In this document: positions 51,356 through 61,434 of the stretch, piece by piece
Layout: each line of letters opens with the position of its first letter
How positions within the stretch are numbered: position 1 is the stretch's first letter
Source: an uncultured Clostridia bacterium
GTDB lineage: Bacteria > Bacillota > Clostridia > TANB77 > CAG-508
Assembly (NCBI GenBank): GCA_947628715.1
Contig: CANRAW010000004.1
Span: 1-63,616, forward strand
DNA: 63,616 bases
Reading direction: 5' to 3'
Notes under the pieces: model-generated
Databases searched by the model: none
Told to the model about the DNA's origin: nothing
The model's input: the letters and a program-made list of their open reading frames with translations, nothing else
Made by a program: the position numbers and the translations under genes

Positions 51356-51551
51356 TTTTATTTGTTGCCTCCTTATTCTTTGAACTTACTTTTGCAACTG
51401 CTTGTGCATATTCTTGCTGAGATATTGTATTAGCTATTGTTTCAAATTCATGAAAAATATTTTTCAATATAAATGCTGGTAATCTTGAATTATTTACAAT
51501 TTTTGCAATTTCTTCTTTTACTTTTCTTTCTTCTATTATCAGTTCATCCAT
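51342..51551 (-). CDS. Small phage tail-module protein
   Basis: This 69-residue, charged, helical protein lies between the tail-tip and BppU-like genes and overlaps the latter by 14 bases. No family recognised. Confidence 0.45.
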   Translation of the reverse strand: MDELIIEERKVKEEIAKIVNNSRLPAFILKNIFHEFETIANTISQQEYAQAVAKVSSKNKEATNKNEKN

Positions 51552-51553
51552 AA

Positions 51554-53891
51554 TTATTTTATCCCTTCTAGCTTTTCTAGCCTATTTGTAATGTCTTTCA
51601 TAGCCTTCGACATAATTGAACAAAGAGCATATATATCTATACTCTCTCCATCTGCTGAGATTGCTTCCTTAGGCGTTCTATATTTGGGTCCTATGATAAA
51701 GCCAACATGCTTTTTATCTGTATCTTTTTCTGTTTTATAATTATACTCGTATATATCGCTATTTTTTATAATGTCTATCGCATTTTTATCAAATATAGTT
51801 ATATTCTTTTTTCGTTCCTCTAGTGAAATATTATTAAATGCTTTAGCCTCTATACTTCCATTATATCCACATAAGCTAATTGCAGTAAGTTCATTATTAT
51901 CGTCTAATGCTATATATGTAGTATCTGAATTATCAATATCCATGGTTCCTATATAAATGCCTTGGCTATCGTTTTTATGAGAAACAGATATATAATTTCT
52001 TATATCTAAACTATCAACATCTAAATTATTTACTGTTAAAGTTTGAATAAAACCGCCAAACCTTCCTAGATTAATCACATCTTTTCCATCCGCATCTAAA
52101 AATCGTATAGCATCATTTGATGTATTGGTCGTTATAATTAGTTTCCCATTTCCTGTTTCTATTCCATCTGCCATTTTCTTAATTGCCATATAATCCCCTG
52201 AATTTATAATTCCAGATTTAGTAAGGTCATATTTTTCGTAATCAGCAGTTGTTGGTTTTATTTCTCCCATAATTATTTTTCTTATTCTTTCAACATCTGT
52301 GGACGTATACTTTCTATTAAACGTTAAATTGGCAGAAAGCGTATTTTGGCTTAAAGTAAATCCACCTATTATTCCGCCTGTTGCTGTTATTTCTCCTGCA
52401 TCACTAACTTTAAATTTTGGAGTATCAATTTCGCCAGTATCCATATTAATCCTAGTTCCCGATACTCCTTGCTTATAATTGTTTGATTGTAACATACCTG
52501 TTTTAATTAAGTTTGCATTTAACTTGCCAGTTGTGATAAAATCTGCAACAATTGCTCCATCCATAGTAATTGCCGCATCATACGGACCATCAACTCCTTT
52601 ATCGCTATAGCCTAGTCCGCCTAGATTCCATCTCCATACTTTTTGCGCTGTTTTTGGATCCGGTGTATCCATAATTAATATTTCAGATGGTTCGTTTTGT
52701 GGTTGTATTACTATATATCCGATTAGTAGCATTTTTTATTAAATCTGTAGCATTTTTTTTAGCTGTCTCCAATACACTCCTACTTGCATTATTATTTTCT
52801 TGTTTTACTATGTTCTGTATATTTTTTTGCGTATTTGTAATATAATTTTCTTTAAAATCTCCTAATTCTAGTTTTATATATCTTTCTGCTAAGGCATCAT
52901 ATACTGTTTTTATAACTCTTAACTCCAACTGGTAATTTTCTAAAATAACTGTTACTGTATCACCCAATTTTACTCTTGATAAGAATTTGTACTGTTCATA
53001 TAATGTTGCTTTCGATAAGTCAACAAAATCTACTTTAATATTAATTTTAGGCTTATCTATATTGTTTTTTGTGAATTCTTCATTTGCCCTCCTTCTTAAT
53101 TCTTCATAGCATTGTTCAATAGTCTCATAACCTTCCTCATCATCCTCATTTTGTTTCAATTTAATATCTGAATATTCTATTTGACCTATCTTAGGGTGTG
53201 GATAATTATTAATAATTGGACTATCAATATATTTTTCTGGTAAAATGATTCCGTCGTATCCCATTGGTCTTAACCTAGTTATTACATTTGAATCATCTTT
53301 CATAAATTGAATTCCTGTAACGTTTTTTCTATATTTTATTTTATATCCTCTGTTTTCTCCCCTATTTTGTAACATCTTTATAGTAAAATTATCTCTTTCT
53401 AATTCTCCTCCCCATATATTAACAAAACTATTTTCAATATCTCCTATTATTGCTTGAATAGGATTTTTTCGTATATATCGTGCACTAGCTTGCTCTTCAA
53501 TATCTGAAAATCCTTTAAATTTATGTTCATATTGTGTATGTGATAAAATCCAATCTAAAGCTGCCATTCCATTAAGTTTTTGAGGGAAAACATCATCTAA
53601 AGCATTATCTACTAAGTCGTAAGTTATGTGCTGTGGTTTAGCAACTATCGTCTGTAAATTTTCATTGCAATTTTTAATTCTAAATAATTGTTTTGTTTCT
53701 GTTCCAGCATTTACTTTAATAATCATATCATTATCTATATATTGTGCATATTTGCCACTTTTAGGGTATTCAAAATCAATTGTATATTCACCATTTAGTT
53801 CTTCTGTTACTTCACATTTAATTGTATCTTTCAAACTACCTATCCCATTGTTGTTAAAATCATTTTCTGTTGAACAATATACATTTATCAT
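51554..53891 (-). CDS. Phage tail tip protein with S74-like end, with one CGGN site
   Basis: This is a 778-residue minor structural (tail endopeptidase-type) protein. The N-terminal half (residues 1-390) is the Prophage_tail domain. The triplet frame ends at KNATN-CGG. Codon 52721-52719 (CGGA): skipping C gives NATNGYIVIQPQNEPSEILIMDT and WRWNLGGLGYS, a stretch shared by many Firmicutes prophage tail proteins. The end (SLEERKKNI, HVGFIIG) resembles an S74 self-cleaving chaperone. Length 2338 minus 1 is divisible by three. This shows that the phage uses the same four-base glycine codon as the host. Confidence 0.85.
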
Positions 53892-54577
53892 ATATAAGCC
53901 TCCCTATATTTTATCTGTATGTTACTTACATTTCCTAAAAAACTTATATCATTTTTTCCAGGCATAAGAGTTGGAAATTCTATACAATTGATTTTATTAT
54001 TACAATTTTCAATATCTTTGTAAGCCTCTTCTAATTCACAATCTAATTCAATATAATCTGTAATATTCTTTAATATTACAGATTTATTATTGACCGTTAA
54101 TGTAATATCTCCTTTACCTTCTATTTTTATATATGGCTTGATTAAATATGTGCTATCTGTTATTATTATTTGTGATTCTTTTTTTATGTTTAATTCTTTC
54201 TCTTTTACTCCATAAGAAATTGGTTGTAATTCTATTTGTAAAGGAAATTCATATATTTTTCTTGCAATATCAGTATAATCAATTTGGTTAATTATCCTGG
54301 CATTATAATATCTATCAGGCATGGTTGAAAGTATAAATTTTCCTTCCCCATTTAGCCATTGCTTTATTACATTAATAAATTTTTTCTCTATTATAGTGCA
54401 TGCTATTTGGGCAATTATAGGTTCATAACTTTTATCGTCTTGATATAATACGCCATTTTTGCCAGGTATAGTTATTTTTTCAATTCTTCTTTGTGGTTTT
54501 GATATTGGAGGCATTTTATTTATAATAATTCCTCTGTCTATTGAATTAATATCGTTAAATATAAAATAACTAATCAT
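53888..54577 (-). CDS. Distal tail protein (Dit)
   Basis: This 229-residue Dit-like protein (Sipho_tail) has PGKNGVLYQDDKSYEP and KQWLNGEGKFILSTMPDRYYNA near the start. It forms the ring joining tail tube and tip. It overlaps the neighbours on both sides by 1-4 bases. Confidence 0.8.
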   Translation of the reverse strand: MISYFIFNDINSIDRGIIINKMPPISKPQRRIEKITIPGKNGVLYQDDKSYEPIIAQIACTIIEKKFINVIKQWLNGEGKFILSTMPDRYYNARIINQIDYTDIARKIYEFPLQIELQPISYGVKEKELNIKKESQIIITDSTYLIKPYIKIEGKGDITLTVNNKSVILKNITDYIELDCELEEAYKDIENCNNKINCIEFPTLMPGKNDISFLGNVSNIQIKYREAYI

Positions 54578-57258
54578 TACTTTTCACCTCGTGCTAATTG
54601 ATATTGTTTGCCATAATATCCCAATTCTTCTGCTAATCCGTTAATATCTTGCTCTCTATTATTGTTAAAGTTTTCTATTGATAAATTAGTATTGTAGACA
54701 ATATTTCTATTATTATCTTCTCCATATTGTCTATTCTCTTCAGCTGTTAGAACTCTTTCTCCTTTATGCAATAAAGCTAAATAATTATCATACGGAACAT
54801 TTGCCATCCCAACTTTAAGCTTTGGAATATTTAATTCTTTTACTTTAGATATATTAACACCTGGTATATTGTTAATTAATCCAATAGCATTATTTATTGA
54901 TCTAATAAATTTATTTATAGTATTTTCAGCAAATTTAATTATAGAATTTACTACAGTTTTAAACGCATTTCCTATGCCATTGCCTATCGTTGTTCCTATA
55001 TTACTAAACATATTTTTAATAGTGTTCCATATATTTTGAAAAAATGAACCTACATTACTAAATATCCTTTTAATGCCATTCCATGCTATTTGAAAACTAT
55101 TCTCAAAAAAACTACCTACGCTTGAAAAAACTGCTTTTATATTATCCCATACATTTTGAAAATATGATGTCCATGTTTTTACTACACCTTTTATAGATTC
55201 CCAAGCACCACTAAAATCTCCATGTAAAACTGCTGTAACAGCACTAAATATTCCCTTAATTGTGTCGAAAATAGCTTTAAAATATCCTGTTACATTATCC
55301 CAAACAGCTTTAATTACCACAAATGCTGTCTTGAAATATTCACCCAACACACTTGCAACTACAGAAAATATAATTTTAATATTTTCCCAAACTGTTGCAA
55401 AATATGGTTGTACCATATCCCATATTGTTTTTATATATTCCCATATTGCTGTAAAAGCTCCTACAATAGCTTCAATTAATGGTTGTACACTAGCTTTTAT
55501 GCCATCCCATAGCGATATAAAATATGGTTGTACTATATCCCAAACTGCTTTTACATTTTCCCACAAAGTTATTAATGCGTTTTTTATGTTTTCAAACATT
55601 GCTGTAACTAAATTTCTAAACCATTCACACTTGTTCCATAATAATACAACTGCTGCTATTATAGCCGTTATAACTAATACAATTGGATTTGCCAGTATAA
55701 AAGAAAATAAACCGCTTAAGGCGGTTTTAATTTTACCAAACATACTAAATAATTTTGGACCGTATTCTATAATATTACCTACTGCCGACATAAGGTTACC
55801 TATACTTATGAGAACAGGTCCTATAGCAGCTACTAAGCCACCAACAATTACTATAACCTTTTGTATAGATGGACTTAAATTATTCCACTTTTCTCCAAAA
55901 TTTTTTATCTTTTCTGATATAGTTTGGAGTATCGGCGATAACATAGTCATTATTGTATTTCCTATTTGACTCAATGCAACTTTCATGTTTTGCATTGCTA
56001 ATTTTGCTTTATCTGCACCGTCTATAACTTCGTCATAAGTACCATCTAATTGTCCTTTTGAATTTTGTAATAATGCTAAAAAATTTTCGTATTCAAACCT
56101 TCCGCCTTGTATAGCATCAGCTAAGTCTGGTCCTGCTTTTTTCCCAAAGGCTTCTATAGCTTTTGTTGTAGCAGACGCTATATTAGGACAATTTTTTATT
56201 TCTTCAAGTGTTTTCTTAAATTCTTCTCTTGCATCTTTGCCTTCCGCACTCCACTTAGAGATTGCTGTTTTCATGCCAGAAAATGCAATTTCTGTATTAA
56301 CACCTGCTTTTTCCCACTGTGAAAATATAGCAATAGATTCCTGTGTTTCAAACCCTAATGCTCTCATAGGAGCACCATATTTAACTAATGTATCAGTTAA
56401 TGAGCTCATAGAAATACCAGAGGCTTGACAAGCTACTGTTAAATTATCTAGCACTTTACTGTATTCGCTAGAATCTATACTTGCATCTCCCATATATCTA
56501 GAAACTTTTTGTACTGCATCTGTAACATCGGCTCCCGTTACTTCTCCAAATTTAATAAATTGTGTAGTGCAATTTTCTAATTCTTTACCCGTAAATCCAA
56601 ATCTTGTATTTACTTCTCCTAATGCAGAACCTATATCAGCAAAATCTCCAACGATACTACTTGCTACATTAGTATAACTTTCTTCAATTTCTCGTGCCTG
56701 CTCGCCAAGGGCTCCTGTGGCTTTTATTGCAATGTCTGCTCCTTCATCTACTTCATTAAATGCACTTATGCTAGCAGCACCAACCGCTACTATTCCCGCA
56801 CTAACAACGCTAAAGTTTTTTCCTATAGATGTGACTTTACTTCCTAAATCTTGTACTTTTTCGCCAACTATGGCAACTTGCTGTGCCCCTACACTTCCAA
56901 AATTTTTTGCTTCATTTTCTAAACTTTTTAGTTTACTTTCTGTTGCTACAATTTCTCTTTGGAAATCTCTGTACTGTTCTTCAGTAATTTCTCCTTTATC
57001 AAATTGTTCTTGCACTTGCTGCTGTGTAGATTTTAGTTTTTCTAATTTTTCTTTACAACTATCGATACTTTGATTTAATAATTCTTGCTTTTGTTTTAAA
57101 AGTGTAACATTGCTTGGATCCATTTTTAATAATGAATTTACACCCTTTAACTCTGTTTGTAAACTTTTAGATTGTGCATTTACATTTTTTAAAGCATTGC
57201 CTAATTTTGTAGTGTCTCCTCCAATTTCTACTGTAATTCCTTGTATTTTACTTGCCAT
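54577..57258 (-). CDS. Tail tape measure protein
   Basis: The protein has about 893 residues. An N-terminal coiled coil (LKSLENEAKNFG) is followed by a TP901-type tape measure domain and by repeated Trp-containing units of about 35 residues (WENIKxxW...VQPYF) at residues 540-760. It sets tail length. I chose ATG 57258 because GAAGGTG lies 5 bases upstream. Confidence 0.88.
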   Translation of the reverse strand: MASKIQGITVEIGGDTTKLGNALKNVNAQSKSLQTELKGVNSLLKMDPSNVTLLKQKQELLNQSIDSCKEKLEKLKSTQQQVQEQFDKGEITEEQYRDFQREIVATESKLKSLENEAKNFGSVGAQQVAIVGEKVQDLGSKVTSIGKNFSVVSAGIVAVGAASISAFNEVDEGADIAIKATGALGEQAREIEESYTNVASSIVGDFADIGSALGEVNTRFGFTGKELENCTTQFIKFGEVTGADVTDAVQKVSRYMGDASIDSSEYSKVLDNLTVACQASGISMSSLTDTLVKYGAPMRALGFETQESIAIFSQWEKAGVNTEIAFSGMKTAISKWSAEGKDAREEFKKTLEEIKNCPNIASATTKAIEAFGKKAGPDLADAIQGGRFEYENFLALLQNSKGQLDGTYDEVIDGADKAKLAMQNMKVALSQIGNTIMTMLSPILQTISEKIKNFGEKWNNLSPSIQKVIVIVGGLVAAIGPVLISIGNLMSAVGNIIEYGPKLFSMFGKIKTALSGLFSFILANPIVLVITAIIAAVVLLWNKCEWFRNLVTAMFENIKNALITLWENVKAVWDIVQPYFISLWDGIKASVQPLIEAIVGAFTAIWEYIKTIWDMVQPYFATVWENIKIIFSVVASVLGEYFKTAFVVIKAVWDNVTGYFKAIFDTIKGIFSAVTAVLHGDFSGAWESIKGVVKTWTSYFQNVWDNIKAVFSSVGSFFENSFQIAWNGIKRIFSNVGSFFQNIWNTIKNMFSNIGTTIGNGIGNAFKTVVNSIIKFAENTINKFIRSINNAIGLINNIPGVNISKVKELNIPKLKVGMANVPYDNYLALLHKGERVLTAEENRQYGEDNNRNIVYNTNLSIENFNNNREQDINGLAEELGYYGKQYQLARGEK

Positions 57259-57297
57259 TTTTACACCTTCTTTTAAAGCAAAAACAAACAAGCTTAT

Positions 57298-57540
57298 TTA
57301 AGCTTGTTTGTTAAATGTTTCTCTTAATTTTTTTCTGTCTGGAGATGTTTGTTCAAGTCTTTTAGCATTCCTTAAATATTCTCTACCTTCTTCTGTTTGC
57401 GAACAATTATAAATAAAAGCTTCCCTTAAATAATGTAAATACTCTATTAAGTCTAATTCTTCTACTTCCAGCAAGGAAATTTTTAAATATTCCGCAATAC
57501 ATTTTTCCTCTATACTTTCTACAACATAACCTGTGTCCAT
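57298..57540 (-). CDS. Tail assembly chaperone extension (gpT-like)
   Basis: The 80-residue frame starting MDTGYVVESIEE is in the -1 frame relative to the upstream chaperone gene and is open back to the slippery site at 57585-57579. It is most likely made as a fusion by -1 frameshifting. It does not itself contain CGG. Confidence 0.75.
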   Translation of the reverse strand: MDTGYVVESIEEKCIAEYLKISLLEVEELDLIEYLHYLREAFIYNCSQTEEGREYLRNAKRLEQTSPDRKKLRETFNKQA

Positions 57541-57575
57541 ATTATCGTCAGCATCTGATGGATAATATGGACATT

Positions 57576-57893
57576 TTAGTTTTTTTCGTTTTGTATGCTA
57601 TTTACCCATTCAAAGTAGGCATCTAAGAAACTTACAATTTCTAAAATATTGTATTCTTCTTCTACTTTATCAGCTGTTATTTTATAATTTTGTTTATTTT
57701 TATTGAACGCTAATACTACCGCTTCTATTAAATTTGTTATATCTCCTTCAGATAATTCATCGTTATCTTTTACCTCACTTAGATTAGCAATCTTTTTTAA
57801 TATTTTCATTTTGGGTGGTTCAATATCTATAATTTGACCATTTTTTAATTTCATATTAAAATATCTTTTTTTAAATTTAGTCATATCGTACAT
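57576..57893 (-). CDS. Tail assembly chaperone (gpG-like)
   Basis: This 105-residue protein has the NGQIIDIEPPKMKILKKI pattern of Firmicutes tail chaperones. Its last codons are GAA AAA AAC TAA, containing the heptamer A-AAA-AAC (57585-57579), a classic -1 slip site that fuses it to the downstream frame. Confidence 0.78.
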   Translation of the reverse strand: MYDMTKFKKRYFNMKLKNGQIIDIEPPKMKILKKIANLSEVKDNDELSEGDITNLIEAVVLAFNKNKQNYKITADKVEEEYNILEIVSFLDAYFEWVNSIQNEKN

Positions 57894-57947
57894 TTTTTTA
57901 TTCCTCCTTTTATTTCTGACATATTAAGCTAAAACTTATACATTTAT

Positions 57948-58502
57948 TTATAGTTCTTTTTCTATTTCTTCTTTGTATATAATTAGAGTACCCTCATTGT
58001 CTGATGGTTTAGCTGTAAATTCTGCATCAACAACAGTTTCTTTATCTTTTGCAAAAGCTAAAGTAAATCCCGCTGTATTTTTTCCTATTATTGTTAATCG
58101 AACATTTCCATCAATTTTATCTTCATGTAAAAAATGTACAATATAATCTTGGTTATCGTCATTGTGAAGTCCTCCAATTTTAATTGTTCTAAGTCCTTTT
58201 TGTTTGTCTTCAGATACTCTTCCTGTTGCACATAATTGTTTTAATGTATCTGCATTCCATGTCATTATACCAGATGTTAATTTTGCTTCTTCTTTTGTTA
58301 TAATAGTTTTTTTCACATATCCCAAATCATCCTCAGCAGTATAATGTTCTGGACTATATGATATTGATGCACCACCTTGTATGTATCCAGCAATATTACT
58401 TTCTTGTTCAATTTCTGAGTCTTCTGGTATTTCTCCTGTAAATTTTAAAATAAATAATTTTCCACTACCTAATGTAATGGTTTCTTTAGTTCTTTTTCCC
58501 AT
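57948..58502 (-). CDS. Major tail protein
   Basis: This 184-residue tail tube protein has KRTKETITLGSGKLFI, GYIQGGASISYSPEHYTAEDD, and a C-terminal extension. It precedes the tail chaperones in the usual order. Confidence 0.78.
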   Translation of the reverse strand: MGKRTKETITLGSGKLFILKFTGEIPEDSEIEQESNIAGYIQGGASISYSPEHYTAEDDLGYVKKTIITKEEAKLTSGIMTWNADTLKQLCATGRVSEDKQKGLRTIKIGGLHNDDNQDYIVHFLHEDKIDGNVRLTIIGKNTAGFTLAFAKDKETVVDAEFTAKPSDNEGTLIIYKEEIEKEL

Positions 58503-58503
58503 T

Positions 58504-58848
58504 TTAAGTTACCTCTTCTTTCCTTATTTTTTCTAATATAGGATTTAAAATCCAAAATGTGCCATACATACCTTCAGAATCTAGCCAGTCTGTTTGCGAA
58601 TTATATTCATAATTGTTTTTCTTTAATAAATCGTCAACTTTTTTTATGTCTTGTAAATCATTATCATTATTTGTTTCACTATATCTTTCAATAGTAATAT
58701 TGTTTTCTATAATATTATTTAGAAGGTCAGCTCCTCTATAGATTTTTTTATTTATATATAAGAAATATGGTATTTCTGGTGGTTTTAAGTATCTTAATTC
58801 CTTAATTTTAAAGCCTGTTCCTTTTTTAAACCAATCTTCAATATTCAT
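58504..58848 (-). CDS. Head-tail joining/tail terminator-type protein
   Basis: This 114-residue protein lies between the gp10-like and major tail genes, where the tail completion protein is expected. IEDWFKKGTGFKIKELRYL at its start is the only recognisable segment. Confidence 0.55.
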   Translation of the reverse strand: MNIEDWFKKGTGFKIKELRYLKPPEIPYFLYINKKIYRGADLLNNIIENNITIERYSETNNDNDLQDIKKVDDLLKKNNYEYNSQTDWLDSEGMYGTFWILNPILEKIRKEEVT

Positions 58849-59227
58849 TTTCTATAATCTCCTTTGTGCCATTTACAAATTTGTTTTCAGCTTCTACAAC
58901 CTTTTCTGCAAGTGGGAATTTGCTTTCTACTCTTCCTCCATTGCGCTTTGCATGTCCGTTAGCAAGTAAATGTGTTAATCTATATTCTGGATCCTTAACA
59001 TACCATGTATATACTGTGCTTGTAGATGTTTCTCGAGTTTTTTCGTAACTAATATGTCTTTTATAATCTCCCGTTTTTACTGGAGAAGACATTTTTGTAT
59101 TTTTAGTCAACTCTACAACAGTTTCTTCTGCTAATACTTTTATTTTTTTTGTAACGTTACCAGCATACTTATTCAACGTTGTTTGTATTTCATCTGATAA
59201 ATTTCCAATACTTATTTTCTTACTCAT
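58838..59227 (-). CDS. HK97 gp10-like neck protein
   Basis: This 129-residue protein has SPVKTGDYKRHISYEKT and THLLANGHAKRNGG, typical of gp10 (tail completion). I chose ATG 59227, with GAGGTAG just upstream. Confidence 0.75.
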   Translation of the reverse strand: MSKKISIGNLSDEIQTTLNKYAGNVTKKIKVLAEETVVELTKNTKMSSPVKTGDYKRHISYEKTRETSTSTVYTWYVKDPEYRLTHLLANGHAKRNGGRVESKFPLAEKVVEAENKFVNGTKEIIENEY

Positions 59228-59237
59228 ATCTACCTCT

Positions 59238-59546
59238 TTATAATGTTTTACAATTTGCAACAAATGTCAATGATATATGTCTTTCTTGTTTATCGTCAAC
59301 ATTAATTACATCAAATATTTTATCTTTATAAATAATTCTGTATTGATTAGTATTATAGATACAATCACTAAGTTTATTTATATATCTAACTTTGAAATTA
59401 AAAGTATTTTCTGTTATAGTCGTTCGTGCATTAAAATATTCTCTACCACTTGATTTATTGATTTCCGCATAGCATGTATAGTAATCATCCCATTTTTCTA
59501 CCTTTTCATCCAATTTCTGTATTTTGACTAGTTTGTTCATTGTCAT
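59238..59546 (-). CDS. Head closure/head-tail adaptor protein
   Basis: This 102-residue protein of the SPP1 gp16-like type (EKWDDYYTCYAEINKSSGREYF) overlaps the connector gene upstream. Confidence 0.65.
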   Translation of the reverse strand: MTMNKLVKIQKLDEKVEKWDDYYTCYAEINKSSGREYFNARTTITENTFNFKVRYINKLSDCIYNTNQYRIIYKDKIFDVINVDDKQERHISLTFVANCKTL

Positions 59547-59865
59547 CTTTCATCAACTCCAATTTTAGCTGCCACTCAATATCATATAGTATTTTTTTTG
59601 TCGTATTAGATATATTTTTTGCATCCATTTCTCTATAATCATATAAGTCAGAAATAACTAAAAGGGCTATTTGCTTAGCCCTTTCATCATCTTTCGGATA
59701 TTTTTTTGAAACTGCACCTTTTAAATATGTATCAGAAAACTTTATAAGTCTTTCTATATTTCTTTTCACAACTTCATCTTGTTCGACTTCTTCCTTCAAA
59801 AATCCCATATAATCACATACTTCTTGTAAAGATACTGGTAATGTTGATGTATTATTCTCTGGCAT
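59506..59865 (-). CDS. Head-tail connector protein (gp6-like)
   Basis: This 119-residue protein has VSLQEVCDYMGFL and AKQIALLVISDLYDYRE, the gp6-like connector pattern. Confidence 0.75.
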   Translation of the reverse strand: MPENNTSTLPVSLQEVCDYMGFLKEEVEQDEVVKRNIERLIKFSDTYLKGAVSKKYPKDDERAKQIALLVISDLYDYREMDAKNISNTTKKILYDIEWQLKLELMKDDNEQTSQNTEIG

Positions 59866-59882
59866 ACCTTGTCTCCTTTCTA

Positions 59883-60282
59883 CTATACAGCTTCTCCTAG
59901 CTCAATTTCTGTTAAATCTAGTACTTTTTTGTTTCCTTCAATTTCTATAGTAATTGTTTGTGTCTTTGCTGTTATTTTGTAAACAACTATCCCATCGTTA
60001 TCTAGTATTACAGTTCCTTTACTCTTTGCTTCTGATAATTTACAAGTTACTGTTTTTCCTTCTGTTGCTTCCTTTACTTTTATTGCAATATAATTACCTG
60101 ATTGTTCTTCTGCTTTGTTCGAAAATCCTTTATATTCGGTAACATTTAATAACTTACCTTTTAACTTTCCATCTTCATCTGCTTGCATATTTTCTTGCAA
60201 TTCGTTAGCTCTTTTGCCAAGTATTTCTTCTGTACCCTCCGGAAATTCTACTGTTATAGAATTTTCTTCTTCGGGTGCACTA
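59883..60282 (-). CDS. C-terminal extension of major capsid protein, in +1 frame
   Basis: This frame of about 130 residues continues the capsid gene in the +1 frame: CCC at 60285-60283 is followed by TAG; slipping one base gives PSAPEEENSITVEFPEG and a beta-rich domain (NYIAIKVKEATEGKTVTCKL, VYKITAKTQTITIEI) like a decorating Ig-type fold. An ATG exists at 60353 but inside the capsid gene with no ribosome binding site. Listeria phage PSA makes capsid extensions by +1 slipping near a stop. Confidence 0.65.
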
Positions 60283-61413
60283 GGGTGTAGGTTCCTCTGC
60301 TTTTTCATATGATATGTATGAATAAGCATCTTTATCTGCTTGTACTGTGTCATAACCTTCCATTACCCTTAAAGTTGTTTGATTTTTATTGAACGCGTAA
60401 TGCTCTGATATAGCAAATAATAAATCTTCCCTATCCATAAAGTCGCATCCAGCTTTTAAAGAACCTACAAACACTGGAGCTTTTCCCTCTGATATAACAG
60501 GAAGTTCCTTGTCAGAAAATGCTTCAATAGGTAAGCCTTGAAACATCTTTTTAGTTGGATCTTCTGGATTTGGTTGTAACATTCCTCTACCATTTTTATC
60601 AGTTTCTGCATCCATTATAGCAAAACCTGTTTGATTTGTTACAATTACACCATCAATTAAGCAACTTGGATCTATATTTTTATTTATATATTCTTTTAAA
60701 CCATTTAGTCCCTTTACTTGTGTTGCTTCTTTACCTTTCTTTAGAGTATCAAAAATATCTTTGTTTTCTGTTCTTACAGCTTTCCTAATAAACCACTTAT
60801 CTAAATATGCCATTAAAGAAGCTTTTTCATTTCCAAGAACGATATTAGATATATATATTAGTTTTCCTTTCCATTTAATTGTCCAAGGTGCTCTTTCAAA
60901 TTTTGGATTATCTGCTTCATTTATAGCCTCTCCATCAGTAAAGTCATCTAATAATCCATCATCTCCTTTTTCAAAGTTAGTAGCTCCAGATAATGTACTT
61001 ACTGGTATAACGTTGACTAATTTCTTAGCAGATTTATATGATTTTCTTTTTTCTCTGATTGCTGTTTTTACATCTTCAGGTATTAAATAGTTTGTACCTT
61101 CTGTTATTTCTTCAGGACTTTCAACCACAATAGCATTTTCTACTTCTGTTAGTTGCTTCTTATGCACCATTTTTGCCATTACTGCAAATCCATTTGCTCT
61201 TTTCTCATTTAAAGCATCCTCTATGTCAGCATCTGTAATTTGTTCTTTTTCATGCTTATATAGTTTTTCAGCAACTACATATTCCCTTTCTAGTGCATCA
61301 ATTTCATTTACAGTTTTTTCGGCATTTTCTATGTCTCCTTTCTCCAAGTATTCGTTTGCTAAATCACTTAATTTTTCGATTTTAGCATAAATTTCTTTCA
61401 TTTTTTTGTTCAT
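60280..61413 (-). CDS. Major capsid protein, HK97 fold
   Basis: This 377-residue HK97-type capsid protein has an N-terminal coiled-coil scaffold part (residues 1-100) and the capsid core (VNVIPVSTLSGATNFEK, FVGSLKAGCDFMDRED). It ends at PTP-TAG, where a +1 slip could add about 130 residues. AGGAAG precedes the ATG. Confidence 0.88.
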   Translation of the reverse strand: MNKKMKEIYAKIEKLSDLANEYLEKGDIENAEKTVNEIDALEREYVVAEKLYKHEKEQITDADIEDALNEKRANGFAVMAKMVHKKQLTEVENAIVVESPEEITEGTNYLIPEDVKTAIREKRKSYKSAKKLVNVIPVSTLSGATNFEKGDDGLLDDFTDGEAINEADNPKFERAPWTIKWKGKLIYISNIVLGNEKASLMAYLDKWFIRKAVRTENKDIFDTLKKGKEATQVKGLNGLKEYINKNIDPSCLIDGVIVTNQTGFAIMDAETDKNGRGMLQPNPEDPTKKMFQGLPIEAFSDKELPVISEGKAPVFVGSLKAGCDFMDREDLLFAISEHYAFNKNQTTLRVMEGYDTVQADKDAYSYISYEKAEEPTP

Positions 61414-61434
61414 AATTTTTTCTTCCTTTCTTTT

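Noticed and set aside
55262-55969. Long open frame on the strand opposite the tape measure gene
   Set aside because: It is an antisense shadow of the repeated Trp-containing units; no ribosome binding site and no family resemblance.
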